Shown piece after piece: positions 25,616 to 33,953 of a stretch of DNA of 64,000 nucleotides; position 1 is the first letter of the stretch, and each line of letters begins with the position of its first letter. A program made the translations under genes and the position numbers. This DNA comes from Terriglobus aquaticus. GTDB taxonomy: Bacteria > Acidobacteriota > Terriglobia > Terriglobales > Acidobacteriaceae. Below the pieces are notes generated by a model. The model did not search any database. It was not told the DNA's origin and saw only the letters and a program-made list of their open reading frames with translations. Where the stretch lies: positions 1,364,001-1,428,000 of the forward strand of contig NZ_JAGSYB010000001.1 in NCBI RefSeq assembly GCF_025685415.1. Direction: 5' to 3'.

Positions 25616-26445
25616 TCTCGGTTCTGATCCTGACCCGGGACGAGGCGCAGGCCCTGCCAGAGTGCCTGGACAGCGTGGCTTGGTCTGACGACGTGCACGT
25701 ACTCGATTCCCTTTCAAGCGATGGAACCCAGCAGATCGCAAGGGAGCGTGGCGCCCATGTGACGGAGCGTCCGTTCGACGGCTATGCGACGCAACGCAAC
25801 GCCGGTCTTGCGCTTCCCTTTCGGCACGAGTGGATTCTGATCCTGGACGCAGACGAGCGGCCGTCGGCAGAGCTTTCCGAGGAGATGCAGACTGCCGTAC
25901 TCACCGCCCCGCCGACCGTGACCGCCTTTCGTGTGCGGCGTCGCGATTACCTGTGGGGAACTTGGTTGAAGCACGCGCAGTTGACGCCCACGTACATCCG
26001 CCTGGTTCGGCGGGGACGCGCCCGCTACGTGCGAGAGATCAACGAGGTGCTGGAGACGGACGGTCAGGTTGCCGACCTGCACGCGCCGCTGGAGCACTAC
26101 CCGTTCCTCAAGGGCATGAGCTGGTGGCTCGATCGGCACAATCGCTACTCCACTGCGGAAGCTCAACTGCTGGCTGCAGGAAGTGCGACCTCCAACGCGT
26201 CGTGGCGGCAAGCGCTGCTGGGCAAAAGCCTGCAGGAGCGGCGCGCCGCGCAGAAGGCGATCTTCTATAAAATGCCAGGACGCCCGCTGGTCAAGTGGAT
26301 GTACATGATGTTCGTCAGGGGGGCGGTGTTGGACGGCTCAGCCGGCTGGACATACGCCACCCTGCAGTCCATCTACGAGTACATGATCGAGGTGAAGCGC
26401 CGGGAAATCGAACTTCGCGCGCGCAACACCGCTGGCAGACCCTGA
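25612..26445 (+). CDS. Family 2 glycosyltransferase (WaaE/KdtX-like)
   Basis: A 277-aa GT-A enzyme. The TTG at 25612 overlaps the previous TGA (TTGA) and gives the family-typical N-terminus ISVLILTRDEAQALPECL. The donor site DSLSSDGT and the DxD-like LILDADERP are visible, followed by the WaaE-type region YLWGTWLKHAQLTPTYIRLV and HAPLEHYPFLKGMSWWLDRH. WaaE relatives transfer glucose or heptose to LPS core or exopolysaccharide units. It is the last gene of the exopolysaccharide operon, which ends at the hairpin at 26455. Confidence 0.87.
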   Translation: MISVLILTRDEAQALPECLDSVAWSDDVHVLDSLSSDGTQQIARERGAHVTERPFDGYATQRNAGLALPFRHEWILILDADERPSAELSEEMQTAVLTAPPTVTAFRVRRRDYLWGTWLKHAQLTPTYIRLVRRGRARYVREINEVLETDGQVADLHAPLEHYPFLKGMSWWLDRHNRYSTAEAQLLAAGSATSNASWRQALLGKSLQERRAAQKAIFYKMPGRPLVKWMYMMFVRGAVLDGSAGWTYATLQSIYEYMIEVKRREIELRARNTAGRP

Positions 26446-26454
26446 ACGCAGCAA

Positions 26455-26475
26455 AGCCCGGCAGGATGCCGGGCT
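26455..26475. terminator. Terminator between GT2 and response-regulator genes
   Basis: An 8-bp stem AGCCCGGC (26455-26462) / GCCGGGCT (26468-26475) with loop AGGAT lies between convergent genes. T-runs are weak on both strands. Confidence 0.6.
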
Positions 26476-26493
26476 CTCAACAAAAAAGGGTCG

Positions 26494-26865
26494 CTAGCTG
26501 CGGAGCTTTGCCAGCAGGTCGGTCGGATGAACCGGCTTGGCCAGAATCTCGAACTCGTGGCCCTGCGCGCGTGCCTTCTCCAGCAGGTCGGCCGTGGCAG
26601 CCTGGCCGCTGAACAGCAAGACCTTGCACTGCGGCAGCTTCTGGCGGATCTGGATGGCGGCCTCAATGCCGGTCATGCCGGTCATGATCACGTCGCTGAT
26701 CAACATGTTCGGCTGGAAGGCATCGACCGTCTCCAGCGCATTCTCTCCGGAATAGACTGCACGAGCCTCAAAGCCCGCCTGGTTCAGAATAATAGCCAGA
26801 GTGTTTGCGATCACTTGCTCGTCGTCGGCGACGAGGACCTTCGGTTTTGCATTGCCGTTCGTCAT
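26494..26865 (-). CDS. Single-domain response regulator (CheY-like)
   Basis: A 123-aa receiver domain with no output domain. The start at 26865 gives KPKVLVADDEQVIANTL; a GGAG lies upstream. Conserved residues: the acidic pair DD (~14-15), phospho-acceptor Asp58 (MLISDVIMTG), Ser86 (LLFSGQ) and Lys110 (ILAKPVHP). It would transmit a phosphorylation signal by protein interaction. No histidine kinase is next to it. It is convergent with the exopolysaccharide operon, but no direct link is shown. Confidence 0.9.
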   Translation of the reverse strand: MTNGNAKPKVLVADDEQVIANTLAIILNQAGFEARAVYSGENALETVDAFQPNMLISDVIMTGMTGIEAAIQIRQKLPQCKVLLFSGQAATADLLEKARAQGHEFEILAKPVHPTDLLAKLRS

Positions 26866-27054
26866 GTCTCCGATAAGACTACGCACCGCGGGGCTGTGTG
26901 GCAAGCGCAGGCCCTCCGTGTTGCAAACGCATGAAAGCGAAAGAGCTAGTGTTACGCTCACACAAGATGTGGGTGTACCCGTACGCACTCGCACCACTGC
27001 TCACCGCGCCGCGACCCGCCAGTCGCTGCGGCCCTGGACGACTGGAGTTGATTC

Positions 27055-28398
27055 GTGTCAGAAGCGATCATCCGCGCCGAGCGGGTCGAGAAGTATTACG
27101 CGCAACCCAGCGAGAACCGCATCCAGGTCATCTCGCCGACCGACCTGTCGATCGTACCGGGCGAGATCGTCGCCCTGCTCGGACCTTCGGGGTCCGGCAA
27201 ATCCACGCTGCTGCGGATGCTGACGGGGCTGTCCAAACCCTCCGCGGGCGAGGTCTACTGGCACGGCCAGCCCATCTCACAGTCTGAGAGCAACGTTTCC
27301 ATCGTCTTTCAGAGCTTCGCTCTGTTTCCCTGGCTGACCGTTCTGCAGAACGTGGAAGCCCCGTTGCAGGCCAAGGGCATTGCACCGGAAGAGCGAACGC
27401 GCCGCGCCATGAAGATGCTGGACACCGTTGGCCTTGACGGCTTCCAGTCGGCGTATCCCAAGGAACTGTCCGGCGGCATGCGGCAGCGGGTAGGCTTTGC
27501 GCGTGCCTTGGTCGTCGAACCGGAAGTCCTGTTCATGGATGAGCCGTTCTCAGCGCTCGATGTTCTGACTGCGGAGAACCTGCGTTCCGAGCTGCTGGAG
27601 CTGTGGCACAACCACACCATGCCCACGCAGTCGATCTTCATCGTCACTCACAACATTGAGGAAGCGGTTCTGCTGGCCGACCGCATCATCGTGCTGGGCC
27701 GCAACCCGGGTCACATCCGCACCGATTTCCGCGTCAACCTGCAGCACCCACGCAACCGCAAGATCGCGGCTTTTACGCAACTCGTGGACTACATCTATAA
27801 GGTCCTGACCCAGCCCGAGTCGCAGCCACCCGAACTGCCGCGCACCAGCGACGGCCGGCGCGTGCGCGATCAGCGCCTCATGGGCTACCAGATGCTGCCG
27901 CATGCGAGACCCGGCGGCATCGCCGGATTGCTGGAACTGCTGATCGATCACGGCGGCAAGGCCGACATCTACCAGCTTGCGGACGACCTCGCCTTTGAGA
28001 TCGACGACATTCTCCCCATCGTCGATGCCGCGGCGCTGCTGGGCTTCCTGACGGTGCAGGAGGGCGACGCCATGATGACCGCCGCAGGCACCGAGTACGG
28101 CCATGCGGAGATCCAGCGGCAGAAGGAGATCTTCCGCGAGGCTGCGATCGAAAAGGTTCTGCTGCTGCGGCAGATCGTGCGTGCCATCCAGGCCAAGTCC
28201 GACCGCAGCGTTCCTGAGGACTTCTTCCACGACATGCTGGATGAACAGTTCAGCGAAGAGGAGACCCAGCGACAGTTGGAAACTGCCATCAACTGGGGCC
28301 GGTACGCCGAGTTGTTCGACTATGACAGCAGTCGCCAGCGATTCACCGAGGCCAGCGTGCCACACGAGGAGCTGGCCACAGCGGGAGACGAAGGATGA
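27055..28398 (+). CDS. NitT/TauT-type ABC ATPase with C-terminal AAA-associated domain
   Basis: A 447-aa protein starting with GTG 27055. Residues ~1-240 are an ABC ATPase (Walker A GPSGSGKSTLL, Q-loop SIVFQSFALFPWLTV, signature LSGGMRQRVG, Walker B VLFMDEPFSALD, H-loop VTHNIEEAVLLADR), closest in style to nitrate/sulfonate/taurine importers. Residues ~280-430 (MGYQMLPHARPGGIAGLLE, LADDLAFEIDDILPIVDAA, FREAAIEKVLLLRQIVRAI) resemble the AAA-associated C-terminal domain fused to a subset of these ATPases. It overlaps its permease gene by 4 bp. No substrate-binding protein is encoded nearby, so the substrate is unknown. Confidence 0.88.
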   Translation: MSEAIIRAERVEKYYAQPSENRIQVISPTDLSIVPGEIVALLGPSGSGKSTLLRMLTGLSKPSAGEVYWHGQPISQSESNVSIVFQSFALFPWLTVLQNVEAPLQAKGIAPEERTRRAMKMLDTVGLDGFQSAYPKELSGGMRQRVGFARALVVEPEVLFMDEPFSALDVLTAENLRSELLELWHNHTMPTQSIFIVTHNIEEAVLLADRIIVLGRNPGHIRTDFRVNLQHPRNRKIAAFTQLVDYIYKVLTQPESQPPELPRTSDGRRVRDQRLMGYQMLPHARPGGIAGLLELLIDHGGKADIYQLADDLAFEIDDILPIVDAAALLGFLTVQEGDAMMTAAGTEYGHAEIQRQKEIFREAAIEKVLLLRQIVRAIQAKSDRSVPEDFFHDMLDEQFSEEETQRQLETAINWGRYAELFDYDSSRQRFTEASVPHEELATAGDEG

Positions 28399-30182
28399 GG
28401 CTGTTGCCGGGTGGCCTGAATCTGGGGCGCTCGCGCCTGGACACGCGTTTGCCGCAAACCATGTCGCGCAGCCAGGTACTGCGTCGCACCTGGCCATTCG
28501 TGCTGGACATGATCGTGGCGCTCATCGGCCTGGCATGCTTCTATGCCATCGTGCTCGTGGCGCGTTTATGGGGCGGCAGCCCGCAGCCAGACGTGCAGAT
28601 CTCGTTGTCTGCCGCCGCCTTGCCGAAGTACGCCTTCTACTCCGTGGTGCGCATGGGTTTGGCGTACCTGCTGAGCCTCGTCTTTGCTGTGGGCTATGGA
28701 TACGCCGCCGCCTACAATCGCAGGCTAGAAGCGTTGATGATTGCCGCGCTGGACGTGCTGCAGTCCATTCCTGTGCTCAGCTTCCTGCCGGGAGTGATGC
28801 TCGCCATGATCGCGCTCTTTCCATCGCGACAGATGGGGTTGGAGCTCGGCGCCGTTCTACTGATCTTTACCGGTCAGGTTTGGAATATGGCCTTCAGCTT
28901 TTACTCGTCGTTGAAGAGCCTGCCGCGCGAACTAGTCGAGGCGTCCGCCATATTCCAGTACTCGCGGTGGCAACGCCTATGGCAACTGGAGCTGCCCTAC
29001 GCTGCCATCGGCCTGGTCTGGAACAGCATGGTCTCCGTCGCGGGCGGCTGGTTTTTTCTGATGGCGTGCGAAATGTTCGTGCTGGGCGAGCGTGATTTCC
29101 GCCTCCCTGGCTTGGGCAGCTACCTGCAGACCGCCGCATCGGCCGGCAATGTTCCGGCGATCCTTTGGGGCTTGCTGATAATGATCGGCATCATCGTTGC
29201 TACGGACCAGCTCATCTGGCGCCCGGTGATCGCCTGGTCCGACCGCTTCAAGTTTGAGCAGGTTGAGAACGCGCGTGGCGTGCGGTCGCCCTTGCTGGCG
29301 GCGCTGCAGTCGTCCACGTTGCTGAACGCGCTGACCCGGCGAACGCTTGTGCCATTGCAGGAGCGGCTGTACCACGGTTTCGCTGTGCGTCCTCGGCACG
29401 CGGTGCGCCTGGATGACGACAGCCGCAAGCGCACGCCGGGCCTCGTCCAGGTGCTGCTCTATGTCGTGGTGCTGCCGGTCTTGCTCTACATGGTCTGGCA
29501 GGCGGTGGGGCTGTTGCGGGGCGTTCACCTGGCGGACGTGAAGCAACTGATCCTTGGAGCCGGTGCGACCTTCCTCCGCGTGATGGTGGCCCTGGTGCTG
29601 GCGTCTGCGTGGACCATTCCGGCGGGTGTGGCAATCGGCTTCCATCCCCGGCTGGCACGTATCGCACAGCCGTTGGCACAGGTTGCGGCCAGCGTGCCGG
29701 CCACGGCGCTGTTTCCGGTCCTTCTGCTCTTGCTCATCCGGAACGGCGGGGGCATGAATACAGGTGCCATCCTGCTGATGTTGCTGGGCACCCAGTGGTA
29801 CATCCTGTTCAATGTGATCGCGGGTGCGATTGCAATCCCCAACGACCTGAAGGAGGTCGCGAACCTCTTTCATTTCTCGCGCTGGCAGCGCTGGCGGACG
29901 GTCATTCTGCCCGGCATCTTTCCATTTCTCGTCACGGGCCTGGTCACCGCCTCGGGTGGCGCCTGGAATGCCAGCATCATCGCCGAGTACTTCCGGCTCA
30001 AGGGCCAGACCTTCACCGCGTTTGGTCTGGGCGAGCAGATCAGTGCTGCCACCGACGCCGGCCATTTCGGCGGGCTGCTGCTGGGAACGATCCTGATGGC
30101 GCTGATGGTCGTAACGATCAATCGGCTGGTGTGGCGGCCGATGTTCCGGTTGGCCGAGACAAAGTACCGGCTAGCTGCCTGA
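28395..30182 (+). CDS. Fused double-permease for the NitT/TauT-type ABC transporter
   Basis: A 595-aa membrane protein holding two BPD_transp_1 permease domains in one chain: residues ~40-275 and ~340-590. Each ends in an EAA-type loop (first: ELVEASAIFQYSRWQRLWQLELPYA; second: DLKEVANLFHFSRWQRWRTVILPGI) that would dock on the ATPase, so a single polypeptide could replace the usual permease dimer. Both loops share the SRWQR motif, pointing to an internal duplication. It is translationally coupled to the ATPase (ATGA overlap). No binding-protein gene follows; the next gene is on the opposite strand. Confidence 0.88.
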   Translation: MRLLPGGLNLGRSRLDTRLPQTMSRSQVLRRTWPFVLDMIVALIGLACFYAIVLVARLWGGSPQPDVQISLSAAALPKYAFYSVVRMGLAYLLSLVFAVGYGYAAAYNRRLEALMIAALDVLQSIPVLSFLPGVMLAMIALFPSRQMGLELGAVLLIFTGQVWNMAFSFYSSLKSLPRELVEASAIFQYSRWQRLWQLELPYAAIGLVWNSMVSVAGGWFFLMACEMFVLGERDFRLPGLGSYLQTAASAGNVPAILWGLLIMIGIIVATDQLIWRPVIAWSDRFKFEQVENARGVRSPLLAALQSSTLLNALTRRTLVPLQERLYHGFAVRPRHAVRLDDDSRKRTPGLVQVLLYVVVLPVLLYMVWQAVGLLRGVHLADVKQLILGAGATFLRVMVALVLASAWTIPAGVAIGFHPRLARIAQPLAQVAASVPATALFPVLLLLLIRNGGGMNTGAILLMLLGTQWYILFNVIAGAIAIPNDLKEVANLFHFSRWQRWRTVILPGIFPFLVTGLVTASGGAWNASIIAEYFRLKGQTFTAFGLGEQISAATDAGHFGGLLLGTILMALMVVTINRLVWRPMFRLAETKYRLAA

Positions 30183-30196
30183 TCCGAAGCAGCGGG

Positions 30197-30679
30197 TCAA
30201 GGCTGGGCGGGACGCGGGCGTCGGAACGCAAAGACCACGGCCAGGATGGGCGGTGCTAGCAGAGCTCCCCAGGGCGGTAGCAGGATTCCGCCCAGGATTG
30301 GTCCCAGCAGCGCAGCCCACCACGGTACCCGCGTCTGTCGCTTCAACAGCAGCGGCTGGATGAGCAATCCGTCGACTACTGCGATGATCGCGTACAGGCC
30401 CAGCACCCACCAGAGTTTGCTGAAGTCGTCGTCATTGGTGGAGAAGACGGCCGCCACGGCGGGACCGCACACCCCCAGCACTGCGCCCACCCCGGGCACA
30501 AACTGGAACAGCGCGCCAAGTACCGCCCACAGCGGAGCGAACGGGACTCCGATCCAAAGCAGGCCGACCAACCACATGGCGCCGACGATCGCGGCGTCCA
30601 GCAGCGTCGCGCGAAACCACCCGCCCAGCGCGGCTCCCGCGCGGCGGCTATAGCTGGCTTCCCGTTCTGCGGCATCCAT
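30197..30679 (-). CDS. Short AI-2E/PerM-like membrane protein (C-terminal half only)
   Basis: About 160 aa with four hydrophobic segments. The pattern [39 protein letters not shown] and [20 protein letters not shown] matches the C-terminal half of the AI-2E transporter (PerM) family, which usually has ~350 residues. The start at 30679 is chosen over a longer extension that overlaps the purQ leader. Nothing looks frameshifted within the window, so it is either a domain-sized relative or a remnant. It is divergent from purQ with 70 bp between starts. Confidence 0.6.
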   Translation of the reverse strand: MDAAEREASYSRRAGAALGGWFRATLLDAAIVGAMWLVGLLWIGVPFAPLWAVLGALFQFVPGVGAVLGVCGPAVAAVFSTNDDDFSKLWWVLGLYAIIAVVDGLLIQPLLLKRQTRVPWWAALLGPILGGILLPPWGALLAPPILAVVFAFRRPRPAQP

Positions 30680-30749
30680 GGGAGTTCTGATGCGCTTCGC
30701 GGGACGTGTGACCCGGCACAGAACTCCACCCGCGCGATACTCTACCGGT

Positions 30750-31445
30750 ATGAAGTTCGGCGTTCTGGTGTTTCCCGGTTCCAACTGCGACCATGACACG
30801 TACAACGTGTTCGAAAGCGTACTCCATCAGCCGGTTACGTTCCTCTGGCATGCATCCGAGGACCTGCAGGGCTGCGACGCCATCCTGGTGCCCGGCGGCT
30901 TCGCCTACGGCGACTACCTGCGGACCGGCGCGCTGGCCCGGTTTGCACCGGTGATGGAAAGCGTGAAGAAGTTCGCCGCGGCGGGCGGTCCGGTCATGGG
31001 CATCTGTAACGGATTTCAGATCCTATGCGAGGCAGGTCTTCTACCCGGAGCGCTGCTGCGCAACCGCGATCAGCGATACATCTGCCGCCAGGTTCACCTG
31101 CGCGCCGAGACGTCCGATTCGCCGTTTACGCACGGGCTCGGCCGGGGCGAGGTGTTGCGCCTTCCGATCGGCCATATGGAAGGCAACTACTTCTGTGACG
31201 AGCAGACCCTGGAGATCCTGCGCCGGGAAGACCGCATCGCGTTTCGCTACTGCGACGCGGCGGGCGAGGTCACCGCCGAGGCGAATCCGAACGGATCGCT
31301 GGACAACATCGCCGGCATTCTGAGCGAAGGCCGCAATGTGTTGGGCATGATGCCGCACCCTGACCGATCGAGCGAGCGTCTGTTGGGGTCGGCGGACGGT
31401 TTGCGCCTCTTCCAATCCCTCGCGGACACGCTGGTGCCCGCGTAA
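30750..31445 (+). CDS. purQ: Phosphoribosylformylglycinamidine synthase, glutaminase subunit
   Basis: A 231-aa class I glutamine amidotransferase that supplies ammonia to PurL for FGAM formation in purine synthesis. The start at 30750 ([16 protein letters not shown]) matches the family. The nucleophile elbow is GICNGFQIL, with the His of [10 protein letters not shown] completing the triad; [12 protein letters not shown] is PurQ-specific. It is a separate small subunit of the PurQ/PurS/PurL type; purL and purS are not here. The tyrosine phosphatase gene starts 4 nt after its stop. Confidence 0.95.
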   Translation: MKFGVLVFPGSNCDHDTYNVFESVLHQPVTFLWHASEDLQGCDAILVPGGFAYGDYLRTGALARFAPVMESVKKFAAAGGPVMGICNGFQILCEAGLLPGALLRNRDQRYICRQVHLRAETSDSPFTHGLGRGEVLRLPIGHMEGNYFCDEQTLEILRREDRIAFRYCDAAGEVTAEANPNGSLDNIAGILSEGRNVLGMMPHPDRSSERLLGSADGLRLFQSLADTLVPA

Positions 31446-31449
31446 TCCT

Positions 31450-32247
31450 ATGGTCGACATTCATCATCACCTGATCTTTGGGGTCGACGACGGATCGCCC
31501 GATCTACCCACGTCTGTCGCCATGGTGCAAATGGCGGCGGAGGACGGTGTGACACACCTGGTCGCCACGCCTCACGCCAACGAGCAATACCCTTACGATC
31601 GTTCGGCCCACGAAGTCCGCCTGCGGCAAATCCGGGATGCCCTGCCTCAGTCGGTCTCCTCTCGCATCCAGCTTGGGCTTGGGTCTGACTTCCACCTGGA
31701 CTACGACAACACCGCGAACATCGGCGCGGTGACGAAGCAGTATGCGATCAACGGCGGGCCGTACTTATTGATCGAGCTATCCGATACAGGCATTCCTGCG
31801 CGGATTGATGAGCTGCTGTACCAGATGCGCGTCGCCGGCCTGACCCCCATCCTGACTCACCCGGAGCGGAACAGCACGCTGCAACGCTCGCGCAGCCGCC
31901 TGCGCGAATGGATGAAGGCGGACATGCTGGTGCAGGTGACCGCGAACTCCCTTACCGGGCAGTTCGGCAAGCTTGCCAACCGCATCGCGTGGGAGCTGAT
32001 GGAAAACCGTTGGGTTCATTTTGTGAGCAGCGACGCGCACGATCTGACGCGCCGCACACCACGACTCAGCGCAGCATATGAAGCGGTCCGCAAGCGCATG
32101 GGGGAAGACACGGCGGAGCGCCTCTTTGTGATCAATCCGTTGGCCGTCTTTCAGGGCAAAGGCCTGCCGCCGCAGCCGGAAGCGCTCGGCGTTTTCACAG
32201 ACGAGCGCAGAAGCTGGTTCAGCGATCTGATGCGTCGCTTTCGATAG
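31450..32247 (+). CDS. cpsB: PHP-type tyrosine-protein phosphatase (CpsB/YwqE-like)
   Basis: A 265-aa metal-dependent phosphatase. PHP motifs occur in order: DIHHHLIFGVDDG, VATPHAN, the Glu region LIELSDTGIP, ILTHPERN and FVSSDAHD; these bind the metal cluster. Relatives dephosphorylate the tyrosine tail of Wzc/CpsD kinases and so control exopolysaccharide output. The only BY-kinase in the window is encoded about 9 kb upstream and is the likely target. The close spacing to purQ (4 nt) suggests co-transcription with a housekeeping gene rather than with the exopolysaccharide genes. Confidence 0.88.
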   Translation: MVDIHHHLIFGVDDGSPDLPTSVAMVQMAAEDGVTHLVATPHANEQYPYDRSAHEVRLRQIRDALPQSVSSRIQLGLGSDFHLDYDNTANIGAVTKQYAINGGPYLLIELSDTGIPARIDELLYQMRVAGLTPILTHPERNSTLQRSRSRLREWMKADMLVQVTANSLTGQFGKLANRIAWELMENRWVHFVSSDAHDLTRRTPRLSAAYEAVRKRMGEDTAERLFVINPLAVFQGKGLPPQPEALGVFTDERRSWFSDLMRRFR

Positions 32248-32259
32248 GTAACTTGCGGC

Positions 32260-32991
32260 TCAACTGAGGCCGAGCCCGCCGTCGACCGCAAGCAGTTGGC
32301 CGGTGATAAAGCAGGGGCAGGTGGCGAAAAACAGAACGGCCGCCGCAACATCGTCCGCTCGGCCGTTGCGTTGCATAGGAGTCTTTGCGGCGAAGCTGTC
32401 GTAGGCTGCGTCGTGTGTTTCGCCCAGCACGATCATGCCGGGAGCAACGCAGTTCACGCTGATCTCCGGCGCCCAGGCCTTTGCCATGGTTTGGCTGAGC
32501 ATGTGCAATGCGGCCTTGCTGGTGCAGTAATGCGCGTGCGTCGCCCACGGATGCATACCGCCAAGAGAGCCGATGTTGACGATGCGACCGCTCGCGGCTT
32601 TCAGGTGCGGATGCGCCGCCTGCGCTACCAGGAAGGGACCTCGCGTGTTGGTCGCGAACATGGCATCCCACTGCTCCGGGGTGATGTGCTCCAGAGGAGC
32701 GGTTTCAAACGCGCCGGCGTTGTTGACCAGGAGGTCAAGGCCACCCAGGTAGTCCACTGCGGCTTCGACCGCGCCGTGCACCGAGCTTGGGTCCGTGACA
32801 TCGCAACGAACTGCACGCGCATTGCCAGCGAGCCGCTGCAGTTCGGAGACGGTGTCTTCGGCTGTGCAGTTGACCTCGCGCGAGGTGATGACCACGTGGG
32901 CACCCTGGCGGGCGAGCGAAAGCGCTAACGCTTGGCCAATCCGCCGGGCTCCACCTGTCACGAGCGCCCGTTTTCCGCGTAAGTCCGACAC
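32260..32991 (-). CDS. SDR-family oxidoreductase (pteridine reductase/FabG-like)
   Basis: A 243-aa classical short-chain dehydrogenase. The nucleotide site TGGARRIGQALAL (GGARRIG rather than GxxxGIG) is typical of FolM/PTR1-type pteridine reductases. LVNNAGAF follows the Rossmann fold and the catalytic YxxxK is in HYCTSKAALH. The C-terminus (ITGQLLAVDGGLGLS) is standard. It could reduce a pterin, a 3-oxoacyl chain or another carbonyl. The secreted-protein gene starts before it on the other side: on the minus strand the 234-aa gene (33696-32995) comes first and its stop is 3 nt before this start. Confidence 0.85.
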   Translation of the reverse strand: MSDLRGKRALVTGGARRIGQALALSLARQGAHVVITSREVNCTAEDTVSELQRLAGNARAVRCDVTDPSSVHGAVEAAVDYLGGLDLLVNNAGAFETAPLEHITPEQWDAMFATNTRGPFLVAQAAHPHLKAASGRIVNIGSLGGMHPWATHAHYCTSKAALHMLSQTMAKAWAPEISVNCVAPGMIVLGETHDAAYDSFAAKTPMQRNGRADDVAAAVLFFATCPCFITGQLLAVDGGLGLS

Positions 32992-32994
32992 GGC

Positions 32995-33696
32995 CTAGTT
33001 CGGTCCCGTCGTGGTTCCAGTCGTCGCTCCCTGGTTCCCCATGGGCGCGCTGGACCGGTTCGGCTGAGGCGGCGGCGTGGTGGAGGCCGGCACGCTCACG
33101 TTGTGGTCCGCCTTGGGCGAAACCGTGGGATCCCCGCCCTGCTTAGGATCGGCGGGGGCTCCCGGCAGCTTCAGCACCGGATCGGTCGCCGTGATCGCTT
33201 TGTTCTGGGTAGGCGCGATGGTACGGTGTGTCGGCTCCTGCACACCGGACTTCTGCGTGGACACGCCGGAACGCTCCGCATACGTGGAGTACTGCTCCTG
33301 CGGCCGCTTCATCCGGATGGTGAGCTGCTTGGACGGGGAGTCCAGCGTGATCGTGCCGGAGTAGGTCGCAAAACCGCTGGCGATGACCTGTACCTGGACT
33401 ACGGACCCGGTGGGGATGATGTCGATGAACGCTTTGCCATCCACGCCCGACTTGACCTCGAGATTGCCCTCGTCGTTGCCGTCCTTGGTGGGGTGAAAGA
33501 CGACACCGGCATTCTCGATTACTTTGCCGCTGGTATCACGCAGCACCAACACCTCAAGGTGACTCGTCTCTGGAGGTGCCTTGTACTTGCGGCCATGCCG
33601 TTCGGACTGCCCTGCCAGGGTTGCCGCAAAAGCAAGAGCCATTCCTGCGTAAAAGCCTGCCTTCTTCGTGATGCCCATACCGCGTGGTCCAACCAT
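32995..33696 (-). CDS. Exported protein with carboxypeptidase-regulatory-like beta domain
   Basis: A 233-aa protein. A signal peptide (KKAGFYAGMALAFAATLAG) precedes one ~85-residue Ig-like/carboxypeptidase-regulatory domain (HLEVLVLRDTSGKVIENAGV, VDGKAFIDIIPTGSVVQVQV, IASGFATYSGTITL). The last ~110 residues are a low-complexity Pro/Thr/Ser/Gln tail. The function is unknown; such domains usually mediate folding or surface binding. Start is either ATG 33696 or ATG 33678, neither with a strong ribosome-binding site. It is directly upstream of the SDR gene in the same operon. Confidence 0.7.
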   Translation of the reverse strand: MVGPRGMGITKKAGFYAGMALAFAATLAGQSERHGRKYKAPPETSHLEVLVLRDTSGKVIENAGVVFHPTKDGNDEGNLEVKSGVDGKAFIDIIPTGSVVQVQVIASGFATYSGTITLDSPSKQLTIRMKRPQEQYSTYAERSGVSTQKSGVQEPTHRTIAPTQNKAITATDPVLKLPGAPADPKQGGDPTVSPKADHNVSVPASTTPPPQPNRSSAPMGNQGATTGTTTGPN

Positions 33697-33772
33697 GTGC
33701 CGTATTTTAGCTGCGATGCGCTGCCGCCGGCTTGGCGTACCAGCGCGAGGCTGGCTGTCGGCGTAAGCAGAC

Positions 33773-33791
33773 CTGAGTGCAATTTACTCAG
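33773..33791. promoter_or_regulatory. Palindrome upstream of groES promoter
   Basis: CTGAGT (33773-33778) and ACTCAG (33786-33791) are perfect inverted arms around 7 nt. It lies 19 nt upstream of the proposed groES -35 box, between groES and the divergent secreted-protein gene, and could be a second operator. Confidence 0.3.
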
Positions 33792-33809
33792 ATTTCATGC
33801 TTGAAGGAC

Positions 33810-33839
33810 TTGACGGCGCATGGGTCCGGTTCGTACATT
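33810..33839 (+). promoter_or_regulatory. groESL promoter (sigma70-type)
   Basis: TTGACG (33810-33815) and TACATT (33834-33839) are separated by 18 nt. The -10 overlaps the first bases of the CIRCE element, as expected for HrcA repression. Confidence 0.6.
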
Positions 33840-33864
33840 AGCAATCGGAAGGTGCGAGTGCCAA
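33838..33864. promoter_or_regulatory. CIRCE element (HrcA operator) of groESL
   Basis: TTAGCAATC - 9 nt - GAGTGCCAA matches the CIRCE consensus TTAGCACTC-N9-GAGTGCTAA with one mismatch in each arm and the exact 9-nt spacer. It lies 90 bp before the groES ATG and overlaps the -10 box, so heat-shock control by an HrcA repressor (not encoded in this window) is expected. Confidence 0.9.
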
Positions 33865-33953
33865 ACGCTCGCGCGCTCTGCCACCCACTGCCGGACGAGC
33901 GCCGCAGTGCCAAGCACACAGTGCACCACATCAAGCAAGGAGCAAGGACTCAC

